A stretch of 64,000 nucleotides of DNA, from positions 124,001 through 188,000 of the forward strand of contig CANLBJ010000003.1 of NCBI GenBank assembly GCA_947488905.1. The letters are read 5' to 3'. A program made the translations under genes and the position numbers. Shown here piece by piece: positions 18,577-27,850 of this stretch. Origin of the DNA: Ulvibacter algarum. GTDB taxonomy: Bacteria; Bacteroidota; Bacteroidia; Flavobacteriales; Flavobacteriaceae. Numbering within the stretch: position 1 is the first letter of the stretch; each line of letters begins with the position of its first letter. Below the pieces are notes generated by a model, which worked only from the letters and a program-made list of their open reading frames with translations, ran no database searches and was not told the DNA's origin.

Positions 18577-19554
18577 CTACTTTTTTCTATCAATAACGTA
18601 GTTTACCATCAACTCTAATGAGTCTTTATATGGCGTGGAAGGAAAATCATTTAATAAGCTAAGTGCCTTTTGCTGATAGTCTATCATAATTTTTTCTGCG
18701 TAGTCAAGACCGCCATTGTCTTTTACAAAGGCAATTACTTCTTTTACTCGCTTCTTATCCTTATTATGATTTTTCACTGAATTAATGAGCCAACGTTTTT
18801 CTTTTTCTGAAACGTTATTCAAAACATTAATTAGCGGAAGGGTCATTTTCTGTTCCTTGATATCAATACCTGTAGGTTTGCCTATTGCAGCCTCACCATA
18901 ATCAAACAAGTCATCTTTAATCTGAAAAGCAGTACCTATAAGTTCTCCAAACTCGCGCATGTTTTCTACTTGTTGGTCTGTAGCATTTACAGATTTTGCT
19001 CCCATAGCGCAACAAGCAGCAATCAAAGTTGCTGTTTTTTGACGTATAATCTCAAAATAAATATCTTCTGTAATATCTAATCGTCTTGCTTTTTCTATTT
19101 GCAGTAATTCGCCTTCACTCATCTCTCTAACAGCGACAGATATAATCTTCAACAAATCAAAATCACCATTATCAATAGATAGTAATAGTCCTTTAGATAA
19201 TAAGTAATCTCCTACTAGTACTGCAATCTTATTTTTCCAGAGTGCATTAATAGAAAAGAAACCTCTTCTTCTGTTACTGTCATCAACCACATCATCGTGA
19301 ACAAGTGTTGCCGTGTGTATTAATTCTATAACAGAGGCTCCTCTATAGGTGCGTTCATTTACTTTACCATCATTGCACATCTTTGCAATTAGAAAAACAA
19401 ACATAGGTCGCATCTGCTTCCCTTTACGGTTTACTATATAATGTGTGATACGGTTAAGTAATGAAACCTGTGAAGTCATTGATTCACGGAACTTTTTTTC
19501 AAAAAGCTCCATCTCTGCTTCAATGGGTAATTTTATTTTTGCTACTGGTTTCAT
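18577..19554 (-). CDS. Polyprenyl (octaprenyl-type) diphosphate synthase
   Basis: Trans-isoprenyl diphosphate synthase of 325 residues that extends allylic diphosphates to make a long quinone side chain. The first Asp-rich motif is LVHDDVVDDS and the second is QIKDDLFDYG; the lysine and GKQMRP segment for isopentenyl diphosphate binding is at about 50. A bulky residue upstream of the first motif agrees with a long-chain product, but chain length cannot be fixed from sequence. It stands alone, with TATTTTTG-like words upstream at 19563-19570 on the minus strand. Confidence 0.92.
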   Translation of the reverse strand: MKPVAKIKLPIEAEMELFEKKFRESMTSQVSLLNRITHYIVNRKGKQMRPMFVFLIAKMCNDGKVNERTYRGASVIELIHTATLVHDDVVDDSNRRRGFFSINALWKNKIAVLVGDYLLSKGLLLSIDNGDFDLLKIISVAVREMSEGELLQIEKARRLDITEDIYFEIIRQKTATLIAACCAMGAKSVNATDQQVENMREFGELIGTAFQIKDDLFDYGEAAIGKPTGIDIKEQKMTLPLINVLNNVSEKEKRWLINSVKNHNKDKKRVKEVIAFVKDNGGLDYAEKIMIDYQQKALSLLNDFPSTPYKDSLELMVNYVIDRKK

Positions 19555-19766
19555 TATGGATTCAAAAATACGTTATTTTTAATTCCTTTATTCTACAATA
19601 AAATCAAGATATTATTAAATCTATTATAACCATTATGATCAACGGATCATTTTAAACAACCTGTTGCTTTTTAACATTTTTATAACGAAAAAAAGAAGCT
19701 GTGTATCTTTTAAATCTGTAAAAGTTATTATATTTACCTAATATTAATTTTCAAAAACAATTTATT

Positions 19767-20573
19767 ATGAAAAAAATTACAATTTTAGCAGCAATTTTTG
19801 CTACTTTCTCTATGAATGCTCAACTATTCTCTGATGATTTCCAAGATGGCGAAATCTCTGACTGGACAACTATCGATGAAGATGGTGATGGAGAAAACTG
19901 GACTGCATATGACCCAAGTACTGCAATGGATGGTGCTGTTTACCATTTATCTTCAGAGTCTTGGAATGGAGCACCTTTAACGCCTAACAACTATGTAGTA
20001 TCTTCTGCTATAGATGTAACAGGAGCTACAGGCTTAACTTTAGATTACATGGCTGGTGGTCAAGATCCACTTTACTCAGAAGAAGTATACACAGTTTATG
20101 TTTCTACAGGTAACACTGTTGCAGACTTTATGGATAGCTCAATCACTGTAAGCTTCAACGAAGATTTAGGAGATGACGCAGCAGCAGCTGGTGAACTTGT
20201 TGCAAGAACTCTTGATGCTTCTGCTTTAGACGGAGCAACTACAGTTTATATTGCTTTTAGACATCACGATGTTTCAGATCAATTTATCCTTAACATTGAC
20301 GATGTAGTATTAAATGGTGTTTTAGGTCTTAGTGATAATGCAGTAGCAGGATTCTCTCAGTTTGTAGACGCTAATAACAACTTACAATTATCAATTGACA
20401 ATGGTTCTTTAGAGAGCGTATCTCTTTTCAATGCTTTAGGACAAAACGTTTTAACTAGCAAAATTGCTAACACAAACGCAACTATCGCACTTAACTCACT
20501 TTCTGCTGGTGTTTACATCGCAAAAGTTTCAGTTAATGGAGAAACTACTGCTTTCAGAATTATCAAAAAATAA
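19767..20573 (+). CDS. Secreted protein with T9SS type A sorting domain
   Basis: Exported 268-residue protein. It has a signal peptide at 1-18 (ending MNA) and then a cleaved-adhesin/choice-of-anchor-J-like domain that begins DDFQDGEISDWTTIDEDGDG and contains DYMAGGQDP. The C-terminal about 75 residues resemble a type IX secretion sorting domain (SLFNALGQNVLTSKI...LSAGVYIAKVSVNG). The usual YPNP motif is missing from the start of that domain. The protein is likely to be moved across the outer membrane and anchored or released. A strong terminator follows. Confidence 0.82.
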   Translation: MKKITILAAIFATFSMNAQLFSDDFQDGEISDWTTIDEDGDGENWTAYDPSTAMDGAVYHLSSESWNGAPLTPNNYVVSSAIDVTGATGLTLDYMAGGQDPLYSEEVYTVYVSTGNTVADFMDSSITVSFNEDLGDDAAAAGELVARTLDASALDGATTVYIAFRHHDVSDQFILNIDDVVLNGVLGLSDNAVAGFSQFVDANNNLQLSIDNGSLESVSLFNALGQNVLTSKIANTNATIALNSLSAGVYIAKVSVNGETTAFRIIKK

Positions 20574-20597
20574 TTTTGACAATATTATTATTCAAAT

Positions 20598-20628
20598 TAA
20601 AAGCACCATATTTATGGTGCTTTTTTTA
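20598..20628 (+). terminator. Rho-independent terminator
   Basis: AAGCACCATA and TATGGTGCTT (minus its loop bases) form a perfect stem followed by seven T. It lies about 25 bp after the T9SS cargo gene and separates it from the next gene on the same strand. Confidence 0.88.
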
Positions 20629-20641
20629 TTAAATCATATTT

Positions 20642-21991
20642 ATGAAGACTATTATAAAATTAATTTTCACTTCTTTGCTACTAGTCAACACCTCATGTTT
20701 TGAAGATGTTGATGACGAAAAACCTTTAGAAGAACCTATAGAAATAATAGTTTCCGAGGACGTCGCTGTATACAATAGTGATGAATTTTATGATGGCTAT
20801 ACATTAATTGCACCCGTTAATTCTACAAACACCTATCTAGTTAATATGGAAGGCTTTGTAGTCAAAAAATGGGAGTCCGAACACAGAACTGTTTCTGCGA
20901 TTCTCACTGAAAATGGTGAGTTAATACGTACATACCCTATCACGAACTCTGTATTTTCTTTTGGAGGAAGAACTGGAGGTATTGAAAAATTTGATATTGA
21001 AGGAAATTTAATTTGGAGTTGGGAATACTCTAGCCCAGAACATACGCTACATCACGACATCATCTCTTTACCAAACGGAAATTTACTAGCTTCTGTATGG
21101 GATTTCAAAGACGCTAATGAAGCTATTGCTAATGGCCGAGACACAGATTTACTTATTGATGACGCCGTATGGGGAGAAAGAATTATTGAAATAAAACCCA
21201 TAGGCACAAATGATGCAGAAATTGTATGGCAATGGGAGCTTTGGAACCATTTAGTTCAAGATTATGATTCTACTAAAGAAAACTTTGGCGTTATAGCAGA
21301 AAACCCAGACAAGATAAACATAAATTATACTAGCGGCATTGCTAATTTAAGCCACGTGAATTCACTTTTTTTTATTGAAGATTTTGATCAAATAGCGTTC
21401 AGCTCTAGAAGGTTTGATGAGTTAATGGTCATTGATCACTCAACAACAACAACAGAAGCTACAACAAATACTGGAGGACTCTCAAACAAAGGTGGCCGGT
21501 TATTATACAGATGGGGAAATGCCAATGCTTATAATGCTGCACCCGCAGAAGACAAGTTACTTTTTGGTCAACACGATGTAACTTACATTGGCAACTCACC
21601 TAATCACGGTGGAAATTTCATGTGCTTTAATAATTCTAGATCTGCAACTGAGTCAAGTATAGATGAAATAGCAATACCTATCTCTGCAAATGGAAGCTAT
21701 AACCTTTTACCCTCTACTGCTAATGAACCAAGCGATTATTCTTGGTCTTATATATCAAGTGATATATTTGCCCCACGAGTTTCAGGAGCTAAACGATTAG
21801 CAAATGGAAATACATTAATCACTCAAGGTACTGAAGGGACCCTTTATGAGATTAACGAAGCGAGTAGTATAGTTTGGCAATATAAAATACCACTAGACGT
21901 AAATGACGTCTTTAAAAGCTATAGGTATCCTAGTGATTTCTCAGGATTTGAAGGTGCAGACTTGTCTGTTAAAAATATTATAATTGAGTAA
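20642..21991 (+). CDS. Arylsulfotransferase (ASST)-like lipoprotein
   Basis: Predicted lipoprotein of 449 residues, with the lipobox Cys at 19 (LVNTSC). The mature protein has repeated beta-propeller blades of the NGNLLAS/NGNTLITQG type and the sequence GQHDVTYIGN, resembling the catalytic His region of arylsulfate sulfotransferases. W-x-W segments (WSWEYSSPEHTLHHD, IVWQWELWNH) also fit. ASST enzymes move sulfate between phenols in the periplasm without PAPS. The substrate here is unknown, and a structural propeller role cannot be excluded. Confidence 0.75.
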   Translation: MKTIIKLIFTSLLLVNTSCFEDVDDEKPLEEPIEIIVSEDVAVYNSDEFYDGYTLIAPVNSTNTYLVNMEGFVVKKWESEHRTVSAILTENGELIRTYPITNSVFSFGGRTGGIEKFDIEGNLIWSWEYSSPEHTLHHDIISLPNGNLLASVWDFKDANEAIANGRDTDLLIDDAVWGERIIEIKPIGTNDAEIVWQWELWNHLVQDYDSTKENFGVIAENPDKININYTSGIANLSHVNSLFFIEDFDQIAFSSRRFDELMVIDHSTTTTEATTNTGGLSNKGGRLLYRWGNANAYNAAPAEDKLLFGQHDVTYIGNSPNHGGNFMCFNNSRSATESSIDEIAIPISANGSYNLLPSTANEPSDYSWSYISSDIFAPRVSGAKRLANGNTLITQGTEGTLYEINEASSIVWQYKIPLDVNDVFKSYRYPSDFSGFEGADLSVKNIIIE

Positions 21992-21997
21992 TCGGTA

Positions 21998-23038
21998 TTA
22001 AGACTTATTAGCCAACTGCCCACATGCAGCATCTATATCTTTACCTCTACTTCTTCTTACAGTAACAGGTACTCTAGCTTTTTCTAATCCAGCAATGTAA
22101 GCATCTACCGCAGCGTCTGGCGCTTGCTGAAACTTCCCATCATCAATTGGGTTATATTCTATTAGGTTCACCTTACAAGGTACGTGGGCGCAGAATTTAA
22201 CCAATGCATCTATATCTACCTTTTTATCATTGATATCTTTCCAGACTACATACTCATAAGTAATAGCACGGTTTGTTTTCTCATACCAATAAATCAAAGC
22301 ATCTCTTAAATCATCTAATGTAAAAGACTTTGCAAAAGGCATAATCTCCTCCCTAGTTTCTTGAATAGCACTATGTAATGATACCGCAAGATTAAATCGT
22401 ACCTCATCATCTGCCATTTTCTTAATCATCTTTGGCACACCAGATGTAGACACAACTATTCGCTTAGGAGACATCCCCAAACCTTCTGGCGATGTTATTT
22501 TTTCTATAGAGGCTAATACATTCTTATAATTCATGAGTGGCTCACCCATACCCATATAAACAATATTTGATAGCGGCATATTATGATACAATCTGCTCTC
22601 TCTATCTATAGCGACTACCTGATCATAAATCTCATCTGGATTAAGATTACGCATTCTTTTAAGACGCGATGTCGCACAAAAAAGACAATCTAAACTACAA
22701 CCCACCTGAGAAGAAACACAAGCAGTTGTTCTAGATTTTGTAGGTATTAAAACAGACTCTACAATAAGACCATCATGAAGCTTTACAGCATTTTTAATAG
22801 TACCATCATTACTTCGCTGAATAGAATCAACCTTGATATGATTAATTGTAAAATTAGCTTCAAGATGAGTTCTTGTTTCTAAAGAAAGATTAGTCATCTC
22901 ATCAAAGGTGTGCGCACCTTTACTCCACAACCATTCATAGACTTGATTACCCCTAAAGGCTTTATCTCCTATCCCAATAAAGAAATCTCGAAGTTCTTCT
23001 TTACTAAGCGCACGTATATCTTTTTTTTCTGAAATCAT
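21998..23038 (-). CDS. rlmN: 23S rRNA (A2503-C2) / tRNA methyltransferase RlmN
   Basis: Radical-SAM methyltransferase of 346 residues. The iron-sulfur cluster cysteines are C114, C118 and C121 (CSLDCLFC), and the methyl-carrying cysteine near the C-terminus is C339 (DAACGQL). Other family features are VYMGMGEPLMNY, RIVVSTSGVPKMI and VNLIEYNPIDD. It is convergent with the arylsulfotransferase gene, with only 6 bp between them. The candidate -7 element CAAAAGTA (23047-23054, minus strand TACTTTTG) lies 9 bp before the start codon. Confidence 0.96.
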   Translation of the reverse strand: MISEKKDIRALSKEELRDFFIGIGDKAFRGNQVYEWLWSKGAHTFDEMTNLSLETRTHLEANFTINHIKVDSIQRSNDGTIKNAVKLHDGLIVESVLIPTKSRTTACVSSQVGCSLDCLFCATSRLKRMRNLNPDEIYDQVVAIDRESRLYHNMPLSNIVYMGMGEPLMNYKNVLASIEKITSPEGLGMSPKRIVVSTSGVPKMIKKMADDEVRFNLAVSLHSAIQETREEIMPFAKSFTLDDLRDALIYWYEKTNRAITYEYVVWKDINDKKVDIDALVKFCAHVPCKVNLIEYNPIDDGKFQQAPDAAVDAYIAGLEKARVPVTVRRSRGKDIDAACGQLANKS

Positions 23039-23046
23039 AACTACTG

Positions 23047-23054
23047 CAAAAGTA
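23047..23054 (-). promoter_or_regulatory. Candidate -7 element for rlmN
   Basis: Minus strand TACTTTTG matches TAnnTTTG and lies 9 bp before the rlmN ATG, implying a very short leader. No clear -33 element is seen at the normal distance. Confidence 0.4.
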
Positions 23055-23078
23055 GCCTTTTGTAAAATGAATCCCTAT

Positions 23079-23114
23079 TAAAAATGCCCAGATTCAATAA
23101 CTTGAATGGGCATA
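23079..23114 (-). terminator. Terminator after the serine endopeptidase gene
   Basis: On the minus strand ATGCCC...ATTCAA type arms (ATGCCCATTCAA pairs with TTGAATCTGGGCAT with a 2-base bulge) are followed by TTTTTAATA. It lies about 25 bp after the stop codon at 23138 and before rlmN. Confidence 0.7.
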
Positions 23115-23137
23115 CATCTTAAAAACCGAAAAGAATC

Positions 23138-24814
23138 TTATTTACGCACTAGTATTTTTTTAGTAATTGTGGCCTCACTATCACCGTCAGTAAGCTTTAA
23201 GAAATAAACACCATCTGTTAGATTTACTACAGAAAGATAATTGAGTGTATTTGCCATACCACCTGTAGATATTTCTTGCCCTAAAACATCGTAAAGCGAA
23301 TAACTAAGGTCAGGGTATCTACTATTCATAACAGTAAGCAAGTCTTTAACTGGATTAGGATATATCTCTAAAGCACCTACAATTTGAGTCTCTGGCACAT
23401 TTAAAATATTTTGTAGAGTCACAATGGTATTTAACCCAGAATTAGTAGGGTCTAACCAGTCTGAAAGCCTACTACTCTCTGTTGCTCCTGCAGTCCAAGA
23501 AGTAGCAAATCTACCATACAAATCATACTCATTATTATTCTCGTTATTATCACAAAAAGAATTACCTGCGTATAACTGCCCAATGATGAGGCCATTTTCA
23601 TTAAATAATGGAGAACCAGAAGAACCACTTTCTGTGGTACCTATTTCCCAACCATCTCCATCACCCGCAGAAATGCCTTTTATAAGCCACACAGATGTTC
23701 CGTTTGCATTCTCGTGCACTGCGCCGGTATTATCTCTTGTGAGTTTCATTATGTCCCCGTTGGGATGATGAATACCCACTTCAAATTCTGGCAACTCATC
23801 TGTGCGATCCCATCCTGCAAAAGAAACATCCCAAGACTGAGGTATCTCTGTCAACATCTCTACTAATGCAAAATCACTTAATTCATTACTTGCTCTCAAT
23901 ACAGCACCACTTAATGTAAAGTTAGTCTGCAAATCTTCACTATCCTCCTCTATCGCACAAATAGGAGATGGACTCATCCAGTTAAAACGAACACTCCACA
24001 ATGCAGGATTAGAGCCCTCTAAGCAATGATTTGACGTTAATAAAAATGGTTTCTTATCTTGTTCTGTATTATTTATTAGTGATGCTGAGCATAAAAATCC
24101 ATTTCCTAAATTTAATAAGGCAACTGCTTTTTTTACCGCATCTTTACTAGATTCAAAATCTGCACCTACTGGGCAGTTAACATCATAATTACAATCTCCA
24201 GAGTCATTAAGACCACGTTGTTGCGCATTTACTATTTTATTAACCTCCCCTAACCTATATCCATGAATTATTCCTCCTATTTCAAGCTTTACTGTTTCCT
24301 GTGTGTAAGCAGGTTCAAAATATTCTATTGTGATTGACTCTCCCTTTACAAACCAAGAGCCTACAGGTGTAGTCAAATTTTTATTTCCCTTTATTCTATT
24401 TAGCACAACATCATCTTTATTATCATTGTACAAATGAACAGATGCTCCTTCTGGCAAATAAAAATCATTAAAATTAATACTTAAATTTAAGGCGTCAGGT
24501 GAGACGATTTTAGCGCGCCAAATTCTACCGCCATCATCTAGGCTAACCCAATGACCATTGTGAAGCATATCAAGCTGTAACGCCCTCTCTACGCCATAGC
24601 GCCACGGTAAGCTTTTGTCTTGATCATTAACAAGGTCTTCTTGATAGATAGCAGTTAAGTCTAGCTCTTCTAAAACAACATCTGCAGTTACTACTCCAAG
24701 ATCTAAGTCCCAGCTAGCAGGCCGTGGCAAGTCATCACCTTGTGAATAAACTACAACGCTTATAGTAAAAAACAGGACAAAAAGTAAAGTTTTCCTCATT
24801 AATAGACTGAGCAA
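23138..24814 (-). CDS. Trypsin-like (lysyl endopeptidase type) serine protease with T9SS sorting domain
   Basis: Exported protease of 558 residues with a signal peptide at about 1-25. The catalytic triad is visible in order: His in LLTSNHCLEG, Asp in LSDFALVEML and Ser in TESGSSGSPLF. The arrangement, with several Cys near the His and an N-terminal domain of about 200 residues, resembles lysyl endopeptidases and bacterial secreted S1 peptidases of Bacteroidota. The C-terminal about 85 residues form a T9SS type A sorting domain (LEIYPNPVKDLLTV...YFLKLTDGD...KKILVRK). Substrate preference is not determined from sequence. Confidence 0.88.
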   Translation of the reverse strand: MLSLLMRKTLLFVLFFTISVVVYSQGDDLPRPASWDLDLGVVTADVVLEELDLTAIYQEDLVNDQDKSLPWRYGVERALQLDMLHNGHWVSLDDGGRIWRAKIVSPDALNLSINFNDFYLPEGASVHLYNDNKDDVVLNRIKGNKNLTTPVGSWFVKGESITIEYFEPAYTQETVKLEIGGIIHGYRLGEVNKIVNAQQRGLNDSGDCNYDVNCPVGADFESSKDAVKKAVALLNLGNGFLCSASLINNTEQDKKPFLLTSNHCLEGSNPALWSVRFNWMSPSPICAIEEDSEDLQTNFTLSGAVLRASNELSDFALVEMLTEIPQSWDVSFAGWDRTDELPEFEVGIHHPNGDIMKLTRDNTGAVHENANGTSVWLIKGISAGDGDGWEIGTTESGSSGSPLFNENGLIIGQLYAGNSFCDNNENNNEYDLYGRFATSWTAGATESSRLSDWLDPTNSGLNTIVTLQNILNVPETQIVGALEIYPNPVKDLLTVMNSRYPDLSYSLYDVLGQEISTGGMANTLNYLSVVNLTDGVYFLKLTDGDSEATITKKILVRK

Positions 24815-24880
24815 GAATAGCTTGCAAGCATCTAAAGTACATTAATATTTCAAAATTAACAAACCGAATATCCTTAAAAC

Positions 24881-24913
24881 AAAAAATCCCGATATTGCTA
24901 TCGGGATTTTTTT
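24881..24913 (-). terminator. Rho-independent terminator after queA
   Basis: ATCCCGATA and TATCGGGAT form a perfect stem with loop TTGC, with A-runs on the left and T-runs on the right, so it can work in both directions. It lies 14 bp beyond the queA stop codon. Confidence 0.88.
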
Positions 24914-24926
24914 ACTTTATTATTAA

Positions 24927-25982
24927 TTAGATGATAAGCATCGCATCACCATAGCTATAAAAATTATACTTCTCTTTTATTGCTTCTTGATAAGCTCTTT
25001 GTGTAAACTCATGTCCTGCAAAGGCAGCTACCATCATCAACAATGTTGATTTTGGTGTATGAAAGTTAGTGATCATACAGTTTGCTATACTAAAATCGTG
25101 TGGTGGAAAAATAAACTTATTAGTCCAACCAGAGAACTCATTTAAAGTATGATTAGAAGAAACAGAACTTTCTAAAGAACGCATCACCGTAGTACCTACA
25201 GCACAAATACGCCTTTTATCTTTAAGACCTTGATTTATTAAATCTACAGTTTCTTTTTCAATATGCATTTCTTCACTATCCATTTTATGCTTAGAAAGGT
25301 CTTCTACCTCAACATCGCTAAAAGTACCTAGACCTACATGCAATGTAACCTCTGCAAAATTAACACCTTTAATTTCAAAGCGTTTTAGCAAATGCTTAGA
25401 AAAGTGTAATCCAGCTGTTGGAGCTGCTACTGCACCTTCTTTTTTTGCATAAATAGTTTGGTAACGTTCTGCATCATCTGGCTCAACATCACGCTTAATA
25501 TATTTAGGCAATGGTGTTTCTCCAAGTTCTGTAAGTTTGTTTCTAAACTCTTCATAAGATCCATCAAAAAGAAAACGTAACGTTCTTCCTCTTGAGGTTG
25601 TGTTGTCTATAACTTCTGCTACAAGAGAATCGTCATCACCAAAGTATAACTTGTTTCCTATTCTAATTTTTCTAGCAGGATCTACAAGTACATCCCATAA
25701 ACGTGTTTCAGAATTTAATTCTCTTAACAAGAATACCTCAATACGTGCTCCCGTTTTTTCTTTGTTACCAAATAAACGCGCAGGAAAAACCTTTGTGTTA
25801 TTCAAACATAAAATATCATCTTCTTCAAAATAATCTATGAGATCCTTGAACTTCTTGTGCTCAATTGTCTGCTCTTTTCTGTTAAGCACCATTAAGCGTG
25901 CTTCATCTCTGTTTTCAGATGGATATTCTGCTAAGAGTTCGTCTGGTAACTCAAAGCCAAAGTTTGAAAGTTTCATTCCCAT
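24927..25982 (-). CDS. queA: S-adenosylmethionine:tRNA ribosyltransferase-isomerase QueA
   Basis: Queuosine pathway enzyme that moves the ribosyl part of SAM to 7-aminomethyl-7-deazaguanine in tRNA, giving epoxyqueuosine. The 351-residue protein has the family signatures [42 protein letters not shown] and a C-terminal [14 protein letters not shown]. Start chosen at 25982 ([13 protein letters not shown]); a Met two residues later is equally possible. A promoter with -33 and -7 elements lies immediately upstream. Confidence 0.96.
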   Translation of the reverse strand: MGMKLSNFGFELPDELLAEYPSENRDEARLMVLNRKEQTIEHKKFKDLIDYFEEDDILCLNNTKVFPARLFGNKEKTGARIEVFLLRELNSETRLWDVLVDPARKIRIGNKLYFGDDDSLVAEVIDNTTSRGRTLRFLFDGSYEEFRNKLTELGETPLPKYIKRDVEPDDAERYQTIYAKKEGAVAAPTAGLHFSKHLLKRFEIKGVNFAEVTLHVGLGTFSDVEVEDLSKHKMDSEEMHIEKETVDLINQGLKDKRRICAVGTTVMRSLESSVSSNHTLNEFSGWTNKFIFPPHDFSIANCMITNFHTPKSTLLMMVAAFAGHEFTQRAYQEAIKEKYNFYSYGDAMLII

Positions 25983-26011
25983 AAATTGTTCAATTTTTCT
26001 GTTAAAGGTTG

Positions 26012-26043
26012 CAAATATACAATCTGGAGATAGGGGTTGTCAA
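26012..26043 (-). promoter_or_regulatory. Promoter of queA
   Basis: On the minus strand TTG (26043-26041) is followed after 21 bp by TATATTTG (26019-26012), matching the Bacteroidota -33/-7 pattern. The start codon is 29 bp downstream of the -7 element. Confidence 0.6.
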
Positions 26044-26058
26044 GTAAATGACTGTTTA

Positions 26059-27291
26059 TTATTTGATTTTTAATAAAATACCCAAATCTTTTAACACATC
26101 CCAGTACTCCGGAAAGGATTTTGACACCACTTCGGCATCATTAATTTGTAGTGAAGTTTTTAAAGCAAGTGGTGCAAACGCCATTGCCATTCTATGATCT
26201 TGATAGGTATCTATAGCTATGTTTTCATTAATCTTACTAGATTTCTCAAGTGTTAGCGTTTCCGAAGTGATACTTACTTGAGCTCCTAATTTTTCTAACT
26301 CTACTTTTAAAGCTAGCAATCTATCTGTCTCTTTAATTTTTAAAGTATGTAAACCTGTGAGGTGACACGATATTCCTAGCCCAAAACACGTTACTGCAAT
26401 AGTTTGCGCAATATCTGGCGTGTTTACTAGATTAAACACTATGTGTTCTTCTTTTTTAACTTCGGAAATTTTCTGCAACGTTAAGCTGTCATCATCATTA
26501 AACACTGTCTCAACACCTAGTGATTTATAAAGGGTAGCTAATGCCGCATCGCCTTGCAAACTTGCTTTTTTAAATGTACTTACTGATAGTGAACCAGATG
26601 GTGATAAGGCAATGAGACTATATAAATAAGAAACAGAACTCCAGTCTGACTCTACTCTAATCTCTTTTTTTCCAGATATGACTCCTGGGGATATTTGAAT
26701 AACATTATCACTAAAATCTCCTTCAAAACCTACTTGACGTAACAACTGTAAAGTCATATTTATATAGGGTATTGATGTCACGTTTCCGTCGAGATTAATA
26801 ACAAGCCCTTGAGGTAAGCTAGGTGCTATTAGCATTAATGCAGAGATGTATTGACTACTCACATTTGCAGCTATAGTTACCTCTGTAATAGTGAGCTCTT
26901 TCCCTTTAATCTTTAATGGCGGAAAGCCTTCATTATTGACATATGAAATATCTGCGCCCAATGCTCTGAGAGCATCTACCAGTAAACCCAGCGGACGCTG
27001 TTGCATTCTTTTGCTTCCAGTCAAGACAACATCGCTACCTTTTATTGCTGCAAAATATGCCGTAAGAAAACGCATAGCAGTACCTGCATGATGTACATCT
27101 ATCAACTTATCACTAGACTGTAAAGCTTTTATTAAAGTTGCAGAATCATCACTAGTAGAACTGTTTGTGATCTCTAGGTTTGAATATAGCGCATGTAAAA
27201 TGAGAAGCCTATTTGTTTCACTTTTAGAGCCACCAAGCGCAACACTTATTTTACTATTTAGCTTTGAAGTTTGAGTTAGAGAAACTTTCAT
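26059..27291 (-). CDS. aroA: 3-phosphoshikimate 1-carboxyvinyltransferase (EPSP synthase)
   Basis: Sixth step of the shikimate pathway, joining phosphoenolpyruvate to shikimate 3-phosphate. The 410-residue protein shows GGSKSETNRLLIL (substrate lysine and SxxxNR motif), HHAGTAMRFLTAY, QQRPLGLLVDALRALGA, IKETDRLLAL and YQDHRMAMAFAPLAL. It is somewhat shorter than E. coli AroA (427). The usual GNxGTxxR reads HHAGTAMR, which I believe is normal in Bacteroidota. It overlaps the small upstream gene by 4 bp. Two copies of the CTTCGGAAA word lie inside. Confidence 0.94.
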   Translation of the reverse strand: MKVSLTQTSKLNSKISVALGGSKSETNRLLILHALYSNLEITNSSTSDDSATLIKALQSSDKLIDVHHAGTAMRFLTAYFAAIKGSDVVLTGSKRMQQRPLGLLVDALRALGADISYVNNEGFPPLKIKGKELTITEVTIAANVSSQYISALMLIAPSLPQGLVINLDGNVTSIPYINMTLQLLRQVGFEGDFSDNVIQISPGVISGKKEIRVESDWSSVSYLYSLIALSPSGSLSVSTFKKASLQGDAALATLYKSLGVETVFNDDDSLTLQKISEVKKEEHIVFNLVNTPDIAQTIAVTCFGLGISCHLTGLHTLKIKETDRLLALKVELEKLGAQVSITSETLTLEKSSKINENIAIDTYQDHRMAMAFAPLALKTSLQINDAEVVSKSFPEYWDVLKDLGILLKIK

Positions 27292-27521
27292 TTATTTTTA
27301 TGGTCTAACTGTTTAAGCTTACCCCAAAACTTACCGTAACTAACAAAAAAGCCAGAAATAATACCTGCTAGCAAAGCAAAAAATAGATTTTTAATATTAA
27401 AAAAAGGACCGTAAAAACCCGTGAATGCCCATTGTACTAAAAACAAAACAGCACCATAAACAAGGCTTAGCAACAATGCAAATTTTAAAAAACCTTTATG
27501 ATTAATAACTCTTTTAAACAT
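27288..27521 (-). CDS. Small membrane protein, unknown function
   Basis: A 77-residue protein with two hydrophobic segments (about 10-32 and 40-62) and basic ends. I do not recognise a named family. It overlaps aroA by 4 bp and the upstream MazG-like gene by one base, so it is part of the same operon and is probably translated by coupling. Confidence 0.7.
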   Translation of the reverse strand: MFKRVINHKGFLKFALLLSLVYGAVLFLVQWAFTGFYGPFFNIKNLFFALLAGIISGFFVSYGKFWGKLKQLDHKNK

Positions 27522-27847
27522 TATTTTAATTTAGGATTGTTCTGGTGACGATCGTGGTCACGCTTTGTTTTTACATCTAGTTTCTTATCAAAAGACGCTT
27601 GTAAATCTATACCCGTTTGGTTTGCTAAACAAAGTACAACAAAAAGCACATCTGCCAGCTCTTCACCTAGATCTTTACCCTTATCGCTTTCTTTTTCGCT
27701 TTGCTCTCCATACCTACGCGCTATAATACGAGCTACTTCACCTACCTCTTCTGTAAGCTGTGCCATGTTAGTTAGCTCATTAAAATAACGAACTCCGTGA
27801 TCCTTAATCCAAGCATCTACTTGCTCTTGTGCATTTTTAATATCCAT
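27521..27847 (-). CDS. MazG-like nucleotide pyrophosphohydrolase
   Basis: A 108-residue all-alpha NTP pyrophosphohydrolase. The metal-binding motifs EEVGEVAR and ELADVLFVV (ExxE...ExxD pattern) are present. Such proteins hydrolyse nucleoside triphosphates to monophosphates and may remove damaged nucleotides. The C-terminus KRDHDRHQNNPKLK is polar. It lies 3 bp after the DUF3857 protein gene and overlaps the small membrane-protein gene by one base. Confidence 0.88.
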   Translation of the reverse strand: MDIKNAQEQVDAWIKDHGVRYFNELTNMAQLTEEVGEVARIIARRYGEQSEKESDKGKDLGEELADVLFVVLCLANQTGIDLQASFDKKLDVKTKRDHDRHQNNPKLK

Positions 27848-27850
27848 TGC

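Noticed and set aside
20464-20703. 79-residue open frame spanning the end of the T9SS gene and the terminator
   Set aside because: It crosses a strong terminator and overlaps two well-supported genes.
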